From Pseudomonas sp. Os17 (lineage in GTDB: Bacteria; Pseudomonadota; Gammaproteobacteria; Pseudomonadales; Pseudomonadaceae): a stretch of 64,000 nt of DNA. Both the position numbers and the translations under genes were made by a program. Positions 17,901 through 26,880 of the stretch are shown here, in pieces (within the stretch, counting starts at the first letter, position 1; each line of letters opens with the position of its first letter). The stretch lies in contig NZ_AP014627.1 in assembly GCF_001547895.1 (NCBI RefSeq), positions 3,165,501-3,229,500 of the forward strand, given 5' to 3'. The notes beneath the pieces are model-generated. The model worked only from the letters and a program-made list of their open reading frames with translations. It searched no databases and was not told the DNA's origin.

Positions 17901-18680
17901 TCAAGCAGGGTTTTGCTCCGGCTGAGCCTGCCGCGCCTGTTGCAGCAGGGTCACCCATTCGTTGGCGAAGCGGTGACAGTCTCCTGGCCAGCGGGCGGTC
18001 AGCAGATTGCGGTCGCGCACCACAAAACCGCGTTCGGGATGGGCGGCCGAGTCCCGGCGCGGGAGCCAGGGTCCGGACAGAAAATCCGCCGGGCTGGCCA
18101 GGGCCTGCTTGATCTCTGCCTCGACGCTGCAGTCGTAGGTGCGGTAGTAGCGCCCCAGCCAGGGCGCGGTGACGATCCAGGCCGCCAGTTCCATGGGGCC
18201 GGCCAGCAGCGCGGTGACCTTGCGCCCATAGAGCACGGAGCGCCCGGTGTCGGGATCGATGCAGCGGGCCAGGGCCAGGGGGCCATGGCACACCGCGGCC
18301 ACCGGCTTGTCGGCCTTGAAGAAGGCCAGGATGATCCGCCTCACGTCCTCGGACTCCAGAAGGCTGCGCATGCCCCGGGCATGGCCGCCGGGAATCAGCA
18401 GGCCCTCGAAGGCCTGCGGATCGACCTCGGTGTACTTCAACGGACGGCGAAATTCCGGGTCCCGGGTCATGCTGTGGTAGCGCTGCAGATCCGCCGCCGG
18501 GGTCATCAACAGCGGATTGAGCGGGCCGAAGCCCAGGCTCACCAGGCGCGAATCGGCGTAGGCCGGCATCCCTTGCGGCGTGGCGAATTGCGCTTGGAAC
18601 CCGGCGTCCCGGGCGGCCTGCCAGGGCAGGCTGCTTTCACTGGGGTCGTAGTCGGCGTGGGGCAGCAGGATCAGGAACAT
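17901..18680 (-). CDS. Type 1 glutamine amidotransferase-like / DJ-1-PfpI family protein
   Basis: A 259-residue class I amidotransferase-fold protein. The strand and oxyanion region reads FEGLLIPGGHARGM. The nucleophile elbow is VAAVCHGPLALA with the conserved Cys followed by His, as in DJ-1/PfpI and Hsp31-like proteins. The C-terminus has TARWPGDCHRFANEW, which often supplies part of the acid-base site in Hsp31-type enzymes. Possible roles are glyoxalase or deglycase-like activity or chaperone function. The ATG at 18680 was chosen over a GTG at 18698; neither has a clear ribosome-binding site. Confidence 0.88.
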   Translation of the reverse strand: MFLILLPHADYDPSESSLPWQAARDAGFQAQFATPQGMPAYADSRLVSLGFGPLNPLLMTPAADLQRYHSMTRDPEFRRPLKYTEVDPQAFEGLLIPGGHARGMRSLLESEDVRRIILAFFKADKPVAAVCHGPLALARCIDPDTGRSVLYGRKVTALLAGPMELAAWIVTAPWLGRYYRTYDCSVEAEIKQALASPADFLSGPWLPRRDSAAHPERGFVVRDRNLLTARWPGDCHRFANEWVTLLQQARQAQPEQNPA

Positions 18681-18715
18681 GGCGCGGGCTCGCAGCACAA
18701 AAGGTGCGCTGCAGA

Positions 18716-19114
18716 TTAGCAGTCGCCGGGCAGGCTGTAGTCGAACTCGTAGTGGTGCTGACCATCCTGGATGCGGATCTGCATCCGGCCCGCCAGGCCC
18801 AGCAGTTCACCCCCGGCGGAGTCGGGCAGCACCTGGATATGCTGGGTCGCCTGGCCCCGGTCCATGACCCCGTAGTGCATCAGCACGAAGCTGCCGTGTC
18901 GGCCGGCCAGGCTGCCCTCGACGCGTTCCAGGGCCACATAGCCTGCCGAGCCTGCCACGGTGCCGAGGCTGTTGAGCATTTCGCCGAGGCTGGTTCCCTG
19001 CAGGTCGCCTTCGAAGGTCTTGTGAATGGCCATGCGCCCCAGTTGGGCCGCTTCGGTGCCCGGGGCTACGGGGTGGGCGGGCAGTTTGACGCTGAATTGT
19101 CCTGTGGCGAGCAT
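18716..19114 (-). CDS. DUF3224 domain protein
   Basis: A 132-residue cytoplasmic protein of the DUF3224 family, which adopts an allene-oxide-cyclase-like barrel. Visible features are FEGDLQGTSLGEML, the GSFVLMHYGVMDRG strand pair, VLPDSAGGELLGLAGRMQIRI and a C-terminal YEFDYSL. Function is unknown. The ATG at 19114 has CGGAGAA about six bases upstream. It is divergent from the AraC gene at 19206, 91 bases apart, and may be regulated by it. Confidence 0.88.
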   Translation of the reverse strand: MLATGQFSVKLPAHPVAPGTEAAQLGRMAIHKTFEGDLQGTSLGEMLNSLGTVAGSAGYVALERVEGSLAGRHGSFVLMHYGVMDRGQATQHIQVLPDSAGGELLGLAGRMQIRIQDGQHHYEFDYSLPGDC

Positions 19115-19205
19115 GCTGTTCTCCGGTATCGGCTGGGTGATAATGCGCGGCGGACCTTGGGGCGTTGGGCCCCGGTTCGGGAACAAGGATGAAAACACAC
19201 GCATC

Positions 19206-20039
19206 ATGCAGTGCATTGGAAAAACGCGACCGCCAGCCGCCACCGCTCCCGGGCCGGCTCGGGGCGTGCTCAATCAGCGTCTGGCGGCCCGGCACGTCGA
19301 ACACTTGCGGCAGGCACCGCCGCCCGCCCTGGCGCCCTGGGTGGAGCACTTCTGGTACGTGGGCTGGGCGTTGCCCGAATCGCAGGTCGAGCACCAGCAA
19401 ACCTTGCCCCACCCCAACGTGCATCTGGTGCTGGAGGGCAATCAGGCGCGGATCTGGGGGCCGCACCGGCAACGCTTTTGCAAGACCCTGGCCGGTCACG
19501 GTTGGGTGTTCGGCATCAAGTTTCGTGCGGCGGCGTTCCAGCCGTTCTGGGGGCGCTCCATGGAGCTGTTGCGCGACCGTTCGCTCGCTGCGGCCGAGGT
19601 CTTGGGAACGGCCGACAGCCTGCTTGAGGCCGGCCCCTGGCCGGGCATGGCGTCGATGTGCGAGCGGGCCACGGCCTGGCTGCTGGCCCACTTGCCCGCG
19701 GTCGATGAGCGCGTGGAGTGGCTCAATCAACTGGTGGAGCGGGCCGCCGCCGACCCGCAACTGACCCGCGTGCAGGACCTGGCGCAACGGGCCGGCGTGA
19801 GCCCGCGCCAGTTGCAGCGGCTGTTTGCCCATTACGTGGGGGTGAGCCCGAAATGGGTCATTGCCCGCTATCGCCTGCACGAGGCCCTGGCTTTGCTGCA
19901 GCGCGGCGAGGCCCAGCCGGATGCCGAGCTGGCCCTGCGCCTGGGTTACTTCGACCAGGCGCATTTCGTCAGGGATTTCCAGCGCATGGTGGGCCAGCCG
20001 CCGGCGGCCTATGTGCGGAGCCAGGTGGCGCGGGACTGA
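19206..20039 (+). CDS. AraC-family transcriptional regulator
   Basis: About 277 residues. The N-terminal part (APWVEHFWYVGW; HPNVHLVLEGNQARIWG; VFGIKFRAAAFQPFWG) matches the DUF6597-type sensor region found in many AraC proteins. The C-terminal HTH_18 part has VQDLAQRAGVSPRQLQRLF, VGVSPKWVIARYRLHEAL and LGYFDQAHFVRDFQRMVG. The start is uncertain: the ATG at 19206 begins a sensible N-terminus but has no close Shine-Dalgarno site, and an in-frame ATG at 19143 is an alternative. Likely controls the divergent DUF3224 gene or itself. Confidence 0.9.
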   Translation: MQCIGKTRPPAATAPGPARGVLNQRLAARHVEHLRQAPPPALAPWVEHFWYVGWALPESQVEHQQTLPHPNVHLVLEGNQARIWGPHRQRFCKTLAGHGWVFGIKFRAAAFQPFWGRSMELLRDRSLAAAEVLGTADSLLEAGPWPGMASMCERATAWLLAHLPAVDERVEWLNQLVERAAADPQLTRVQDLAQRAGVSPRQLQRLFAHYVGVSPKWVIARYRLHEALALLQRGEAQPDAELALRLGYFDQAHFVRDFQRMVGQPPAAYVRSQVARD

Positions 20040-20070
20040 GCCCGCGCCGGCCTGGCTGGCGGTTGCCCCG

Positions 20071-20910
20071 TCACTTGGCCGCGGCGGCTCGGGTGCGCTG
20101 GATGTCCTGCACCAGGCCCTCGATGCGTTGCAGTTGCTCGCGGTTGTCGTGATCCCAGGGATGAAAGCCGGGTTTGAAGAACTGCAGCCAGGGCAGGGCA
20201 ATGCGCGGGAACACGCCCTGGCTGCCATAGAGGTACTTGAGCACCCGCCACAGTCCGCGCCAGTGGCCGCCGCGACGGCGGTCGGCGATCAGCATGCGCA
20301 CATGGAAGTCGAACACCACCAGCCAGAAGGTCAGGGTGGTGAAGAGCATGGTCGCGCTGCGCAGCAGGTAGCGTTTGGGCCCGGGGCGGATCACCTGGTT
20401 GAAGACGTCGAAGGACACCGCCTTGTGTTCGGTTTCCTCCAGGGCATGCCACAGCCACATCTGCCGGTAGCCTTCCACCGAGTGGCCGAAGCGGCTGGGG
20501 TCGCGCAGCAGCAGGTCGGCGAGGATCGCGGTGTAGTGTTCCAGGGCCACGGTGATCGCCAGGTTGAAGGCCGGCGGAAAGTGTTTCTTCTGGAAGTCGA
20601 GGATGATCCGCAGCCGCCGGTCCAGCAGATGGGCCGGCAGTCCGGCGTTCTGCAACAGGTCGTTGTAGTGCTGGTGCTCGCGGCTGTGCATGGCTTCCTG
20701 GCCGATGAAGCCCTGGATCTGGCGCTTGAGCTCGGGGTCGTGAATCTGCTCGCGGTAGTGGCGCACGCTGTCCATGAAGAACAGTTCGCCGGCGGGAAAC
20801 AGCAGGGACAGAGCGTTGAAGAAGTGGCTGACGTGACTGCCTTGTTCGTGCCAGTCGCAGGCACGTTCGGCGGGCAGTTCAACCTTGATGTCACGGCGGA
20901 TGGGCAGCAT
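20071..20910 (-). CDS. Ferritin-like metal-dependent hydrolase (PF10118 type)
   Basis: A 279-residue protein of the metal-dependent hydrolase family PF10118. The probable two-metal ligands are visible: Glu in FPAGELFF, the cluster GQEAMHSREHQHY, Glu in LEHYTA and the cluster LEETEHKAVSFDVF. A hydrophobic segment (TMLFTTLTFWLVVFDFHVRML) near the C-terminus suggests membrane association. The ATG at 20910 follows GAGGAG by about eight bases. It lies downstream of the SDR and monooxygenase genes on the same strand, with 42 bases to the SDR stop, so it belongs to that operon. The substrate is unknown; with these partners it may act on long-chain or sterol-like lipids. Confidence 0.87.
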   Translation of the reverse strand: MLPIRRDIKVELPAERACDWHEQGSHVSHFFNALSLLFPAGELFFMDSVRHYREQIHDPELKRQIQGFIGQEAMHSREHQHYNDLLQNAGLPAHLLDRRLRIILDFQKKHFPPAFNLAITVALEHYTAILADLLLRDPSRFGHSVEGYRQMWLWHALEETEHKAVSFDVFNQVIRPGPKRYLLRSATMLFTTLTFWLVVFDFHVRMLIADRRRGGHWRGLWRVLKYLYGSQGVFPRIALPWLQFFKPGFHPWDHDNREQLQRIEGLVQDIQRTRAAAAK

Positions 20911-20952
20911 GGCTGGCGCTCCTCTAGACACTTGGCGGTGAAGGTGGCGGCC

Positions 20953-21852
20953 TCAGAGGCCGCGTTCGTCCTGGGGCTTGTAGAGCGGCGGCCGCTCCCG
21001 GCCCGGCTTGGGCGCCAGGCGCCGGCTGAGCCACACCACCAGTCCCTGGTAGGCACTGGGCAGCAGGCGCACGAACAGGTCGAGCAGGTGCGCGTCGCGA
21101 CCGATCAGCACCCGTCGCTTGTTCTTGCGCACCCCGTGCAGGATCACCTTGGCGGCGGTTTCGGCGCTGGTGATGAAGAGTTTTTCGAAGTCGTCCCGGG
21201 CCTGCTGTTCGTTGTCGATCAAAAAGCCTTTGACGTTGTCGCTGATGCGGCTGGTGCGGGCGATGTCGGTGCGGATGCCCCCCGGGTGCACGCAGGTGGC
21301 GGAGACCCCGTGGCCTTGCATGTCCAGTTCCTGGCGCAGGGATTCGGTGAAGCCGCGCACCGCGAACTTGGTGGCGTTGTAGCCGCTCATGCCCGGCTGG
21401 GAGAACAGCCCGAACACGCTGGAGGTGTTGATGATGTGCCCCTCGCCGGCCTGCTTGAGGTAGGGCAGGAAGGCCTGGGTGCCATGGACCACGCCCCAGA
21501 AGTTGACGTCGACGATCCACTCCAGGTCCGCCAGGCTGGAGCCTTCCACGGTGCTGGACAGGGCGACTCCGGCGTTGTTGAAGATCAGGTTGATCTGGCC
21601 GTGTTCGGCGGCGCTGGCGGCGGCCCAGGCGAACATCGCCTCGCGATCGCCGACGTCCAGCTCCTGGCTGCTGATGCGCAGCGGCAACAGCGTGGCGGCC
21701 CGGGCCTGGGCCACGGTCTGGGCCAGCCCCTGGGGGTTCTTGTCGGCCAGGGCCAGGTGGCAGCCCTCGCGGGCCAGGGCGACGGCCAGGGCCCGGCCCA
21801 TGCCGGAGGCGGCGCCGGTGATGGCGGCGACTTTACCGTTAAAGTTTTTCAT
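20953..21852 (-). CDS. Short-chain dehydrogenase/reductase
   Basis: A 299-residue NAD(P)-dependent oxidoreductase. The cofactor motif is TGAASGMGRA, then NNAGVALSS, the catalytic Ser in INTSSVFG and YNATK. The C-terminal extension (LLPSAYQGLVVWLSRRL) is hydrophobic and positively charged, as in SDRs that act at membranes. The ATG at 21852 overlaps the upstream monooxygenase stop by four bases. With the Baeyer-Villiger-type enzyme it may oxidise a secondary alcohol to the ketone substrate, by analogy with known alcohol-dehydrogenase/BVMO pairs. Confidence 0.94.
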   Translation of the reverse strand: MKNFNGKVAAITGAASGMGRALAVALAREGCHLALADKNPQGLAQTVAQARAATLLPLRISSQELDVGDREAMFAWAAASAAEHGQINLIFNNAGVALSSTVEGSSLADLEWIVDVNFWGVVHGTQAFLPYLKQAGEGHIINTSSVFGLFSQPGMSGYNATKFAVRGFTESLRQELDMQGHGVSATCVHPGGIRTDIARTSRISDNVKGFLIDNEQQARDDFEKLFITSAETAAKVILHGVRKNKRRVLIGRDAHLLDLFVRLLPSAYQGLVVWLSRRLAPKPGRERPPLYKPQDERGL

Positions 21853-23408
21853 CGGACGGCCTCTTCGAGGTTCAGTGGGCGCGCTGCGGCTTCGGCGGCG
21901 GCGATGGTTCCGGGCTGGGGCAGCTGGGTGCTCAGGTAGTCCTGGAGGCGAAAGTGCTGCACGGTCCTGCGAAAGCTCCAGGTGGACCCGGGCCACAGGG
22001 TGGTGTTCTTGCCGCTGCGCGGGTCCAGGTACCAGCTGCGACATCCGCCGACGCTCCAGATGGCGCCGGCCAGGCGCTGCTGCAGGCGCTGGTTGTACTG
22101 GCGCTCGACCTCGGGGCGCACCTCGATACTGGCCAGGCCGTCCTGGCGCATCCGGTCCAGGGCCTTGAGGATGTAGTCCACCTGGGCCTCGATCATCAGG
22201 ATCATCGAGTTGTGGCCCAGGCCGGTGTTGGGGCCGACGATCATGAACAGGTTGGGAAAGCCCGGCAGGCAGGTGCCGAGGTAGGCATGGGCGCCCTGTG
22301 ACCAGCTGTCCACCAGGTCCTGGCCCTGGCGGCCGAACAGCAGGCCGCGGGGCAACGGGTCGGTGGCCTGGAAGCCGGTGCCGAAGATGATGCAGTCCAC
22401 CGCATGGCGGTTGCCGTCGGCGGTGATCACGGCGTCGCCGTCGATGCGCAGGATCGGCTCGCTGATGACCCCGACATTGCCCCGGGACAGGGCCGGGTAG
22501 TAGTCGTTGGAGATCAGGATGCGCTTGCAGCCGATGCTGTAGTCAGGGGTCAGTTTCTGGCGCAACAGCGGGTCGGGCACTTGCTTGCGCAGGTGACGCA
22601 GAGCCACGCGCTGCACCAGCTTCATCAGTTGCGGCCGCCGGGCAAAGGCAATGACCCGGCTTTCCAGGGCCCAGTACAGTGCCGAACGCACCAGATGCTG
22701 GGTGAATGGCAGGTGCTTGAAGGCCCAGCGTTCCAGGGCGCTGAGTTTGCGGTCGGGCTTGGGCATGATCCAGGGCGGGGTGCGCTGGAACAGTTTGAGC
22801 TGGGCCACCCGCGAAGCGATTTTCGGCACGAACTGGATGGCGCTGGCGCCGGTGCCGATCACCGCCACGCGCTTGCCTTGCAGGGCATAGCGATGGTCCC
22901 ACTGCTGGGAGTGGAAGCGCTTGCCGGTGAAGCTTTCCAGCCCGTCAATCTCCGGTAGCGCGGGGCGCGACAGGCCGCCCATGCCGGACACCAGCACCCG
23001 GGCACTGACCTGGCGGCCGTTGCCAAAGCGCAGTTGCCAACGCGCGCTGGCCTCATCGAACCGCGCCTGTTCCAGGCCCATGTTGAAGCGCAGCCAGGGT
23101 GCCAGGGCGAAATCCCGGGCGCAGTTTTCCAGGTATTCGCGGATCTCCGCCTGGGGCGCGAACTGCCGGGTCCAGTGCGGATTGGGCGCAAAGGAATAGG
23201 AATAGACATGGGATTGCACGTCGCAGGCGCAGCCGGGGTAGTGATTGTCGCGCCAGGTGCCCCCCAGGGACGCGGCTTGTTCGGCGACAAAGAAATCCAC
23301 TAGCCCGGCTTCCTTGAGCTTGATTGCCATGCACAGCCCGGCAAAGCCGGCGCCGATGATGGCGATGTCCACGACCTCGGGGTCGTCGGGTGGCGAGTAC
23401 GCATTCAT
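21849..23408 (-). CDS. Flavin-containing Baeyer-Villiger-type monooxygenase
   Basis: A 519-residue FAD- and NADPH-dependent monooxygenase. The FAD Rossmann motif is GAGFAGLCMAIKL, the NADPH motif VAVIGTGASAIQFVP, and between them FTGKRFHSQQWDH fits the BVMO fingerprint FxGxxxHxxxW. Length is usual for the class. Enzymes of this type insert oxygen next to a ketone to make an ester. GAGG precedes the ATG by about eight bases. It is the first gene of a three-gene operon with the SDR and the PF10118 protein and is divergent from an alpha/beta hydrolase, which could cleave the ester. Confidence 0.94.
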   Translation of the reverse strand: MNAYSPPDDPEVVDIAIIGAGFAGLCMAIKLKEAGLVDFFVAEQAASLGGTWRDNHYPGCACDVQSHVYSYSFAPNPHWTRQFAPQAEIREYLENCARDFALAPWLRFNMGLEQARFDEASARWQLRFGNGRQVSARVLVSGMGGLSRPALPEIDGLESFTGKRFHSQQWDHRYALQGKRVAVIGTGASAIQFVPKIASRVAQLKLFQRTPPWIMPKPDRKLSALERWAFKHLPFTQHLVRSALYWALESRVIAFARRPQLMKLVQRVALRHLRKQVPDPLLRQKLTPDYSIGCKRILISNDYYPALSRGNVGVISEPILRIDGDAVITADGNRHAVDCIIFGTGFQATDPLPRGLLFGRQGQDLVDSWSQGAHAYLGTCLPGFPNLFMIVGPNTGLGHNSMILMIEAQVDYILKALDRMRQDGLASIEVRPEVERQYNQRLQQRLAGAIWSVGGCRSWYLDPRSGKNTTLWPGSTWSFRRTVQHFRLQDYLSTQLPQPGTIAAAEAAARPLNLEEAVR

Positions 23409-23491
23409 GGTGTGTACCTCGATTGTAGGGTGACGCTTGGGTGACTTTCGTCGGTGAGTGAAATCTCAGGATTGCACAATTTAAAATAATG

Positions 23492-23510
23492 TTTTAAAAA
23501 TTAATTTAAA
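23492..23510 (+). promoter_or_regulatory. Candidate shared operator, copy A
   Basis: TTTTAAAA, four bases, then ATTTAAA, within an AT-rich island of the 267-base divergent region (23409-23675) between the monooxygenase and the alpha/beta hydrolase. It matches the TTTTAAAA-N4-GTTYGAA pattern found in four other control regions here, though the right half is degenerate. The rest of the gap holds no clear gene. Confidence 0.35.
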
Positions 23511-23675
23511 TAAATCACCTGGAAATGTCACCTACGCCATCGGCTTGTGGATTTTGACCGGGCGCCTGCGCACTGCGCCGGCGACGCCACAGGCGGCACC
23601 AGGCCAAGGCGACAGCCATGCAGCCGGATCATCCTGGTCCTGGCGTGCGGCGCAGGGAAGCTGAGGGGGCGGGTT

Positions 23676-24671
23676 ATGGAATGGCTAGTGGCGGCGGCAG
23701 TCTTCCTGGTGGTCAGTGCGCTGCTCTGGGGCGTGAGCGTCCGCATCAATCGCAGGATCGAACGCCAGGTTCCGATCAACGGGCGTTTTCTGGAGGTCGG
23801 CGGCGAGCGTATTCACTACACCGACGAAGGCCGCGGTCCGGCATTGCTGATGATTCATGGCCTGTCCGGCTGCGGGCGCAACCTGACCCACTCCCTGGCT
23901 CCTTCATTGCGCGAGCGGTTCCGGGTCATCACCCTGGACCGCCCCGGGTCCGGCTATTCCACCCGGGCCCGCGGGGCGGCGGCGGACCTGCCGGCCCAGG
24001 CCGCCCTGGTGGCCAGATTCATACGTACCCTGGATCTGGGGCAGCCGCTGGTACTGGGGCATTCCCTGGGGGGCGCGGTGGCGCTGTCGTTGGCTCTGGA
24101 TCATCCGCAATCGGTGTCCGGGCTGATCCTCGTGGCGCCCCTGACTCATCCGCAGCGCATGCTGCCGCTGGTGTTCCTGTCCCTGGGCGTGCGCCCGGCC
24201 TGGCTGCGCCGCTGGATGGCCCTGACCCTGGCGGCGCCCATGGCCATGCTCGGCCGCCGTGGGCTGGTCAAGGCGATATTCGCCCCGGACCCGGTCCCCG
24301 AGGACTTCGCCGAGCGCGGCGGGGGCTTGCTGGGCATGCGTTCGCAGAACTTCTACAACGCTTCCAGCGAGATCGCCGTGGTCAACCGTTCCTTGCCGGA
24401 GATGGTCAAGCGCTACCCCAGCCTGAAGCTGCCGGTCGGCTTGATCTATGGCTCGGCGGACTCGGTACTCAATTATCGCAAGCATGGGCAAGCGATGGTC
24501 GGCAAGGTGCCGGGGCTGTCCCTGGAGATTGTTCAGGGCAGGGGGCACATGCTGCCGATCAGCGCCGTTGAACGGGTGGTGGCCCTGGTTGAGGAGGTCG
24601 CCTCCCGGGCGACGCCGCACCGCAGCGCCACGGTGCTGCGCCCGCCGTTCGCGGCATCACGAGCAAGCTAG
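23676..24671 (+). CDS. Membrane-anchored alpha/beta hydrolase
   Basis: A 331-residue serine hydrolase with one N-terminal membrane anchor (WLVAAAVFLVVSALLWGVSV), so probably facing the periplasm or lying at the inner membrane. The oxyanion motif is MIHGLSGCG, the nucleophile elbow LGHSLGGAV, the acid Asp in YGSADSV and the His in GRGHMLP. AGGGGG lies just before the ATG at 23676; longer readings lack a proper N-terminus. It is divergent from the monooxygenase and upstream of alkB, so an esterase or lipase role in hydrocarbon or wax-ester metabolism is plausible. Confidence 0.92.
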   Translation: MEWLVAAAVFLVVSALLWGVSVRINRRIERQVPINGRFLEVGGERIHYTDEGRGPALLMIHGLSGCGRNLTHSLAPSLRERFRVITLDRPGSGYSTRARGAAADLPAQAALVARFIRTLDLGQPLVLGHSLGGAVALSLALDHPQSVSGLILVAPLTHPQRMLPLVFLSLGVRPAWLRRWMALTLAAPMAMLGRRGLVKAIFAPDPVPEDFAERGGGLLGMRSQNFYNASSEIAVVNRSLPEMVKRYPSLKLPVGLIYGSADSVLNYRKHGQAMVGKVPGLSLEIVQGRGHMLPISAVERVVALVEEVASRATPHRSATVLRPPFAASRAS

Positions 24672-24714
24672 AGGGGAGGTGGGGGACGGTTTCGAGCCTC
24701 CCCCCCAACCCCTC
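24671..24714 (+). terminator. Possible hairpin terminator after the alpha/beta hydrolase
   Basis: GAGGGGAGGTGGGGG pairs imperfectly with CCCCCCAACCCCTC around a short loop immediately after the stop codon. There is no T-run directly after it. The gap up to alkB (24672-24966) otherwise holds an AT-rich promoter region. Confidence 0.4.
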
Positions 24715-24769
24715 TGCAAGCCGCTGTAAATGCGTCACGGGCGACATTCAGGACAAGCCGAAAAAATAG

Positions 24770-24798
24770 TTGACGAGCTAACGAACCCGAGCTATTTT
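24770..24798 (+). promoter_or_regulatory. Candidate sigma-70 promoter of alkB
   Basis: TTGACG (24770-24775) and TATTTT (24793-24798) are separated by 17 bases in an AT-rich stretch about 170 bases before the alkB start. The shared operator copy B begins at the last base of the -10 element, a position from which a repressor would block transcription. No start site has been mapped. Confidence 0.4.
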
Positions 24799-24817
24799 TT
24801 TAAAAAAATGTTTTGAA
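24798..24817 (+). promoter_or_regulatory. Candidate shared operator, copy B (alkB)
   Basis: TTTTAAAA, four bases (AAAT), then GTTTTGAA. This is the same arrangement as the copies at 42240 and 42442, with one extra T in the right half. It lies upstream of alkB immediately after the candidate -10 element. Confidence 0.4.
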
Positions 24818-24966
24818 TGTTTTTTTTGAAAGTGCAATTGAGCGATTAAAATAATGAAAATAACGCCATTTCACGCTTTTGTTTTTTCATCCAATCACGC
24901 GTCATGCAGCGTCATCGCGCTGTCCTTTATAGCATCCCTGTCCACTGCCTCTGTGCGGAGGCTGCC

Positions 24967-26259
24967 ATGACTGTTTCCGTGGCGGCACCCGGCGTCTGGA
25001 CCGATGGCAAGCGCCACCTCTGGTGGCTTGGCACCTTGCCGATGATCACCCCTTTGCTGGCCGGGCTGTTTGCCCTCACCACCGGTGTCCAGGTGTTCTG
25101 GTGGAGCGGCGTGGTGGTGATCTTTGGCCTGATTCCATTGATTGACGGCCTGCTGGGGGAAGACGCCAGCAACCCGCCGGAATCCGCGGTTCCCGATCTG
25201 GAGAAACAGCCTTACTACCGCTTTATCGTCTACAGCTGCGCCGTGCTCTCGGTGCTGTCCCTGGTGGTCACTGCCTGGATGGCGGTCAGCGGGGTGGACT
25301 GGATCATCGCCGGCGGCCTGCTGCAGTTGAGCCAGCAGCTACACCTGCAGGGCGGCCTGGCGAACTTCGCCACATTCCTTACCGAGCGTGCGCAACTGCA
25401 CGGCAGCGTCGGCTGGTTCACCTACCTGGGCATGGCCATGTCCACCGGTGCCGCCACCGGCATCGCCATCAACATCGCCCATGAACTGGGGCACAAGAAC
25501 CGCGGTATGGCCAAGTTCCTGGCCAAACTGGCCCTGGCCTCGACCTTCTACGGGCACTTCTTCGTCGAGCACAACCGTGGCCACCACGTTCGCGTGGCGA
25601 CCCCTGAAGATCCGGCCAGCTCGCGCCTTGGCGAGTCGTTCTGGAGTTTCCTGCCGCGCACCGTGTGGTTCAGCCTGCGTTCGGCCTGGCATTTGGAAAG
25701 CGAGCGCCTGCACAAGCTCGGGCTGCCGACCCTGCACTGGAAGAACGGCGTGCTCAGCGCCTGGCTCTACAGCGTGGTGCTCTGGGGCGTGCTGATCGCC
25801 TGGCTGGGCGTGACGGTGATTCCCTTCCTGGTGATCCAGGGCATCTACGGTTTCTCCCTGCTGGAGGTGGTGAACTACGTCGAGCACTACGGCCTGCTGC
25901 GCCAGAAGCAGCCCAACGGCCGCTACGAACGCTGCTCGCCACGTCACTCCTGGAACAGCAACCGTATCGTCACCAACATCTTCCTGTTCCAACTGCAACG
26001 GCACTCCGACCACCACGCCAACCCGACCCGCCCCTACCAGGCCCTGCGCCACTTCGACGAGTCGCCGCAGCTGCCTTATGGCTACGCCACCATGATCGTC
26101 TGGGCCTATGTGCCAGTGCTCTGGCGGCGGCTGATGGACCACCGGGTCCTGGCGCATTACGCCGGGGACGTGCGGCTGGCCAATCTGCATCCGGCCAAGC
26201 GTGCCGAACTGCTGCGGCAATACGGTTTTACCGACACCGATCCAGGCACCGCCGTTTAG
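24967..26259 (+). CDS. alkB: Alkane 1-monooxygenase AlkB
   Basis: Integral-membrane non-haem diiron hydroxylase that converts n-alkanes to primary alcohols using rubredoxin-delivered electrons; 430 residues with about six membrane segments. All histidine boxes are present: HELGHKN, EHNRGHHVRVATPEDPAS, the EHYGLLR motif and LQRHSDHHANP. The ATG at 24967 has GGAGG six bases upstream. No rubredoxin, rubredoxin reductase, alcohol or aldehyde dehydrogenase of the usual alk type is in the window, so electron partners must be encoded elsewhere. It is followed by two PraA/PraB-like genes and a FadL channel, consistent with uptake and activation of hydrophobic substrates. Confidence 0.97.
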   Translation: MTVSVAAPGVWTDGKRHLWWLGTLPMITPLLAGLFALTTGVQVFWWSGVVVIFGLIPLIDGLLGEDASNPPESAVPDLEKQPYYRFIVYSCAVLSVLSLVVTAWMAVSGVDWIIAGGLLQLSQQLHLQGGLANFATFLTERAQLHGSVGWFTYLGMAMSTGAATGIAINIAHELGHKNRGMAKFLAKLALASTFYGHFFVEHNRGHHVRVATPEDPASSRLGESFWSFLPRTVWFSLRSAWHLESERLHKLGLPTLHWKNGVLSAWLYSVVLWGVLIAWLGVTVIPFLVIQGIYGFSLLEVVNYVEHYGLLRQKQPNGRYERCSPRHSWNSNRIVTNIFLFQLQRHSDHHANPTRPYQALRHFDESPQLPYGYATMIVWAYVPVLWRRLMDHRVLAHYAGDVRLANLHPAKRAELLRQYGFTDTDPGTAV

Positions 26260-26388
26260 CTGTTCCGCTCGCCTTCAAGCGCCGGTGGCCTGTCCGGGGC
26301 ATCCGCTTGAAGGGCCAGCGAGGCAACACCGAAGTCCTTACGCCAAGTTGACCGACAACAACAATAAGCAACTGCAAGGAAGTCACGG

Positions 26389-26880
26389 ATGTCTATTTCA
26401 CCTCTGTTCGCTGCCCGGCTGTTCGTGGTCCTGGTGGGCGTGTCACTGCTGAACGCCGCCGAAGCCGCGCGCATCGAACCGGCCAATACCGAGTTCAGTG
26501 CCAAGGGCCCCATCAGCTTTGCCAAAAGCATCATCAATGCCGACTGCACCATCCAGGTCAGCGGCAAGGTCAGCCCCGACGGCAGCTTTGCCAGCGTCGA
26601 CAAGGTCGACTTCAGCGGTGGCCTCAAGTGCGGCCAGGTGGAGGCCACGCACCTGCCCTGGAAGCTGGTCGCCAAGGACGAAACCAGCGGCGCCATGTCC
26701 GGCATCCGGGTCACGGTGCACGCGCCCCTGGTGGGCGGCGAATGCGGACCGAGCACCGCCGAGGGCAGCTGGAACAACAGCACCGGAAAACTCGAGGCGG
26801 CCCAGGTCAGCCTCGACGGCGGCTGCACCATCAAGACCGTATCGATCCAGATGCCGCCCACGTTCCGGGTGGCGCCCTGA
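26389..26880 (+). CDS. PraA/PraB-like secreted protein
   Basis: A 163-residue exported protein: signal peptide to about residue 26 (LFVVLVGVSLLNAAEA), then a mature domain with four Cys (in ADCTI, LKCGQ, GECGP, GGCTI). It is a diverged paralogue of the gene at 27086: same length, same four-cysteine spacing, shared FSAxGxIS, LPWxL, WNNxT and a C-terminal PxFxVxP. P. aeruginosa PRA is an extracellular protein that promotes growth on hexadecane, so a role in alkane emulsification or contact is likely. AAGGAA lies about nine bases before the ATG. It lies 129 bases after alkB. Confidence 0.85.
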   Translation: MSISPLFAARLFVVLVGVSLLNAAEAARIEPANTEFSAKGPISFAKSIINADCTIQVSGKVSPDGSFASVDKVDFSGGLKCGQVEATHLPWKLVAKDETSGAMSGIRVTVHAPLVGGECGPSTAEGSWNNSTGKLEAAQVSLDGGCTIKTVSIQMPPTFRVAP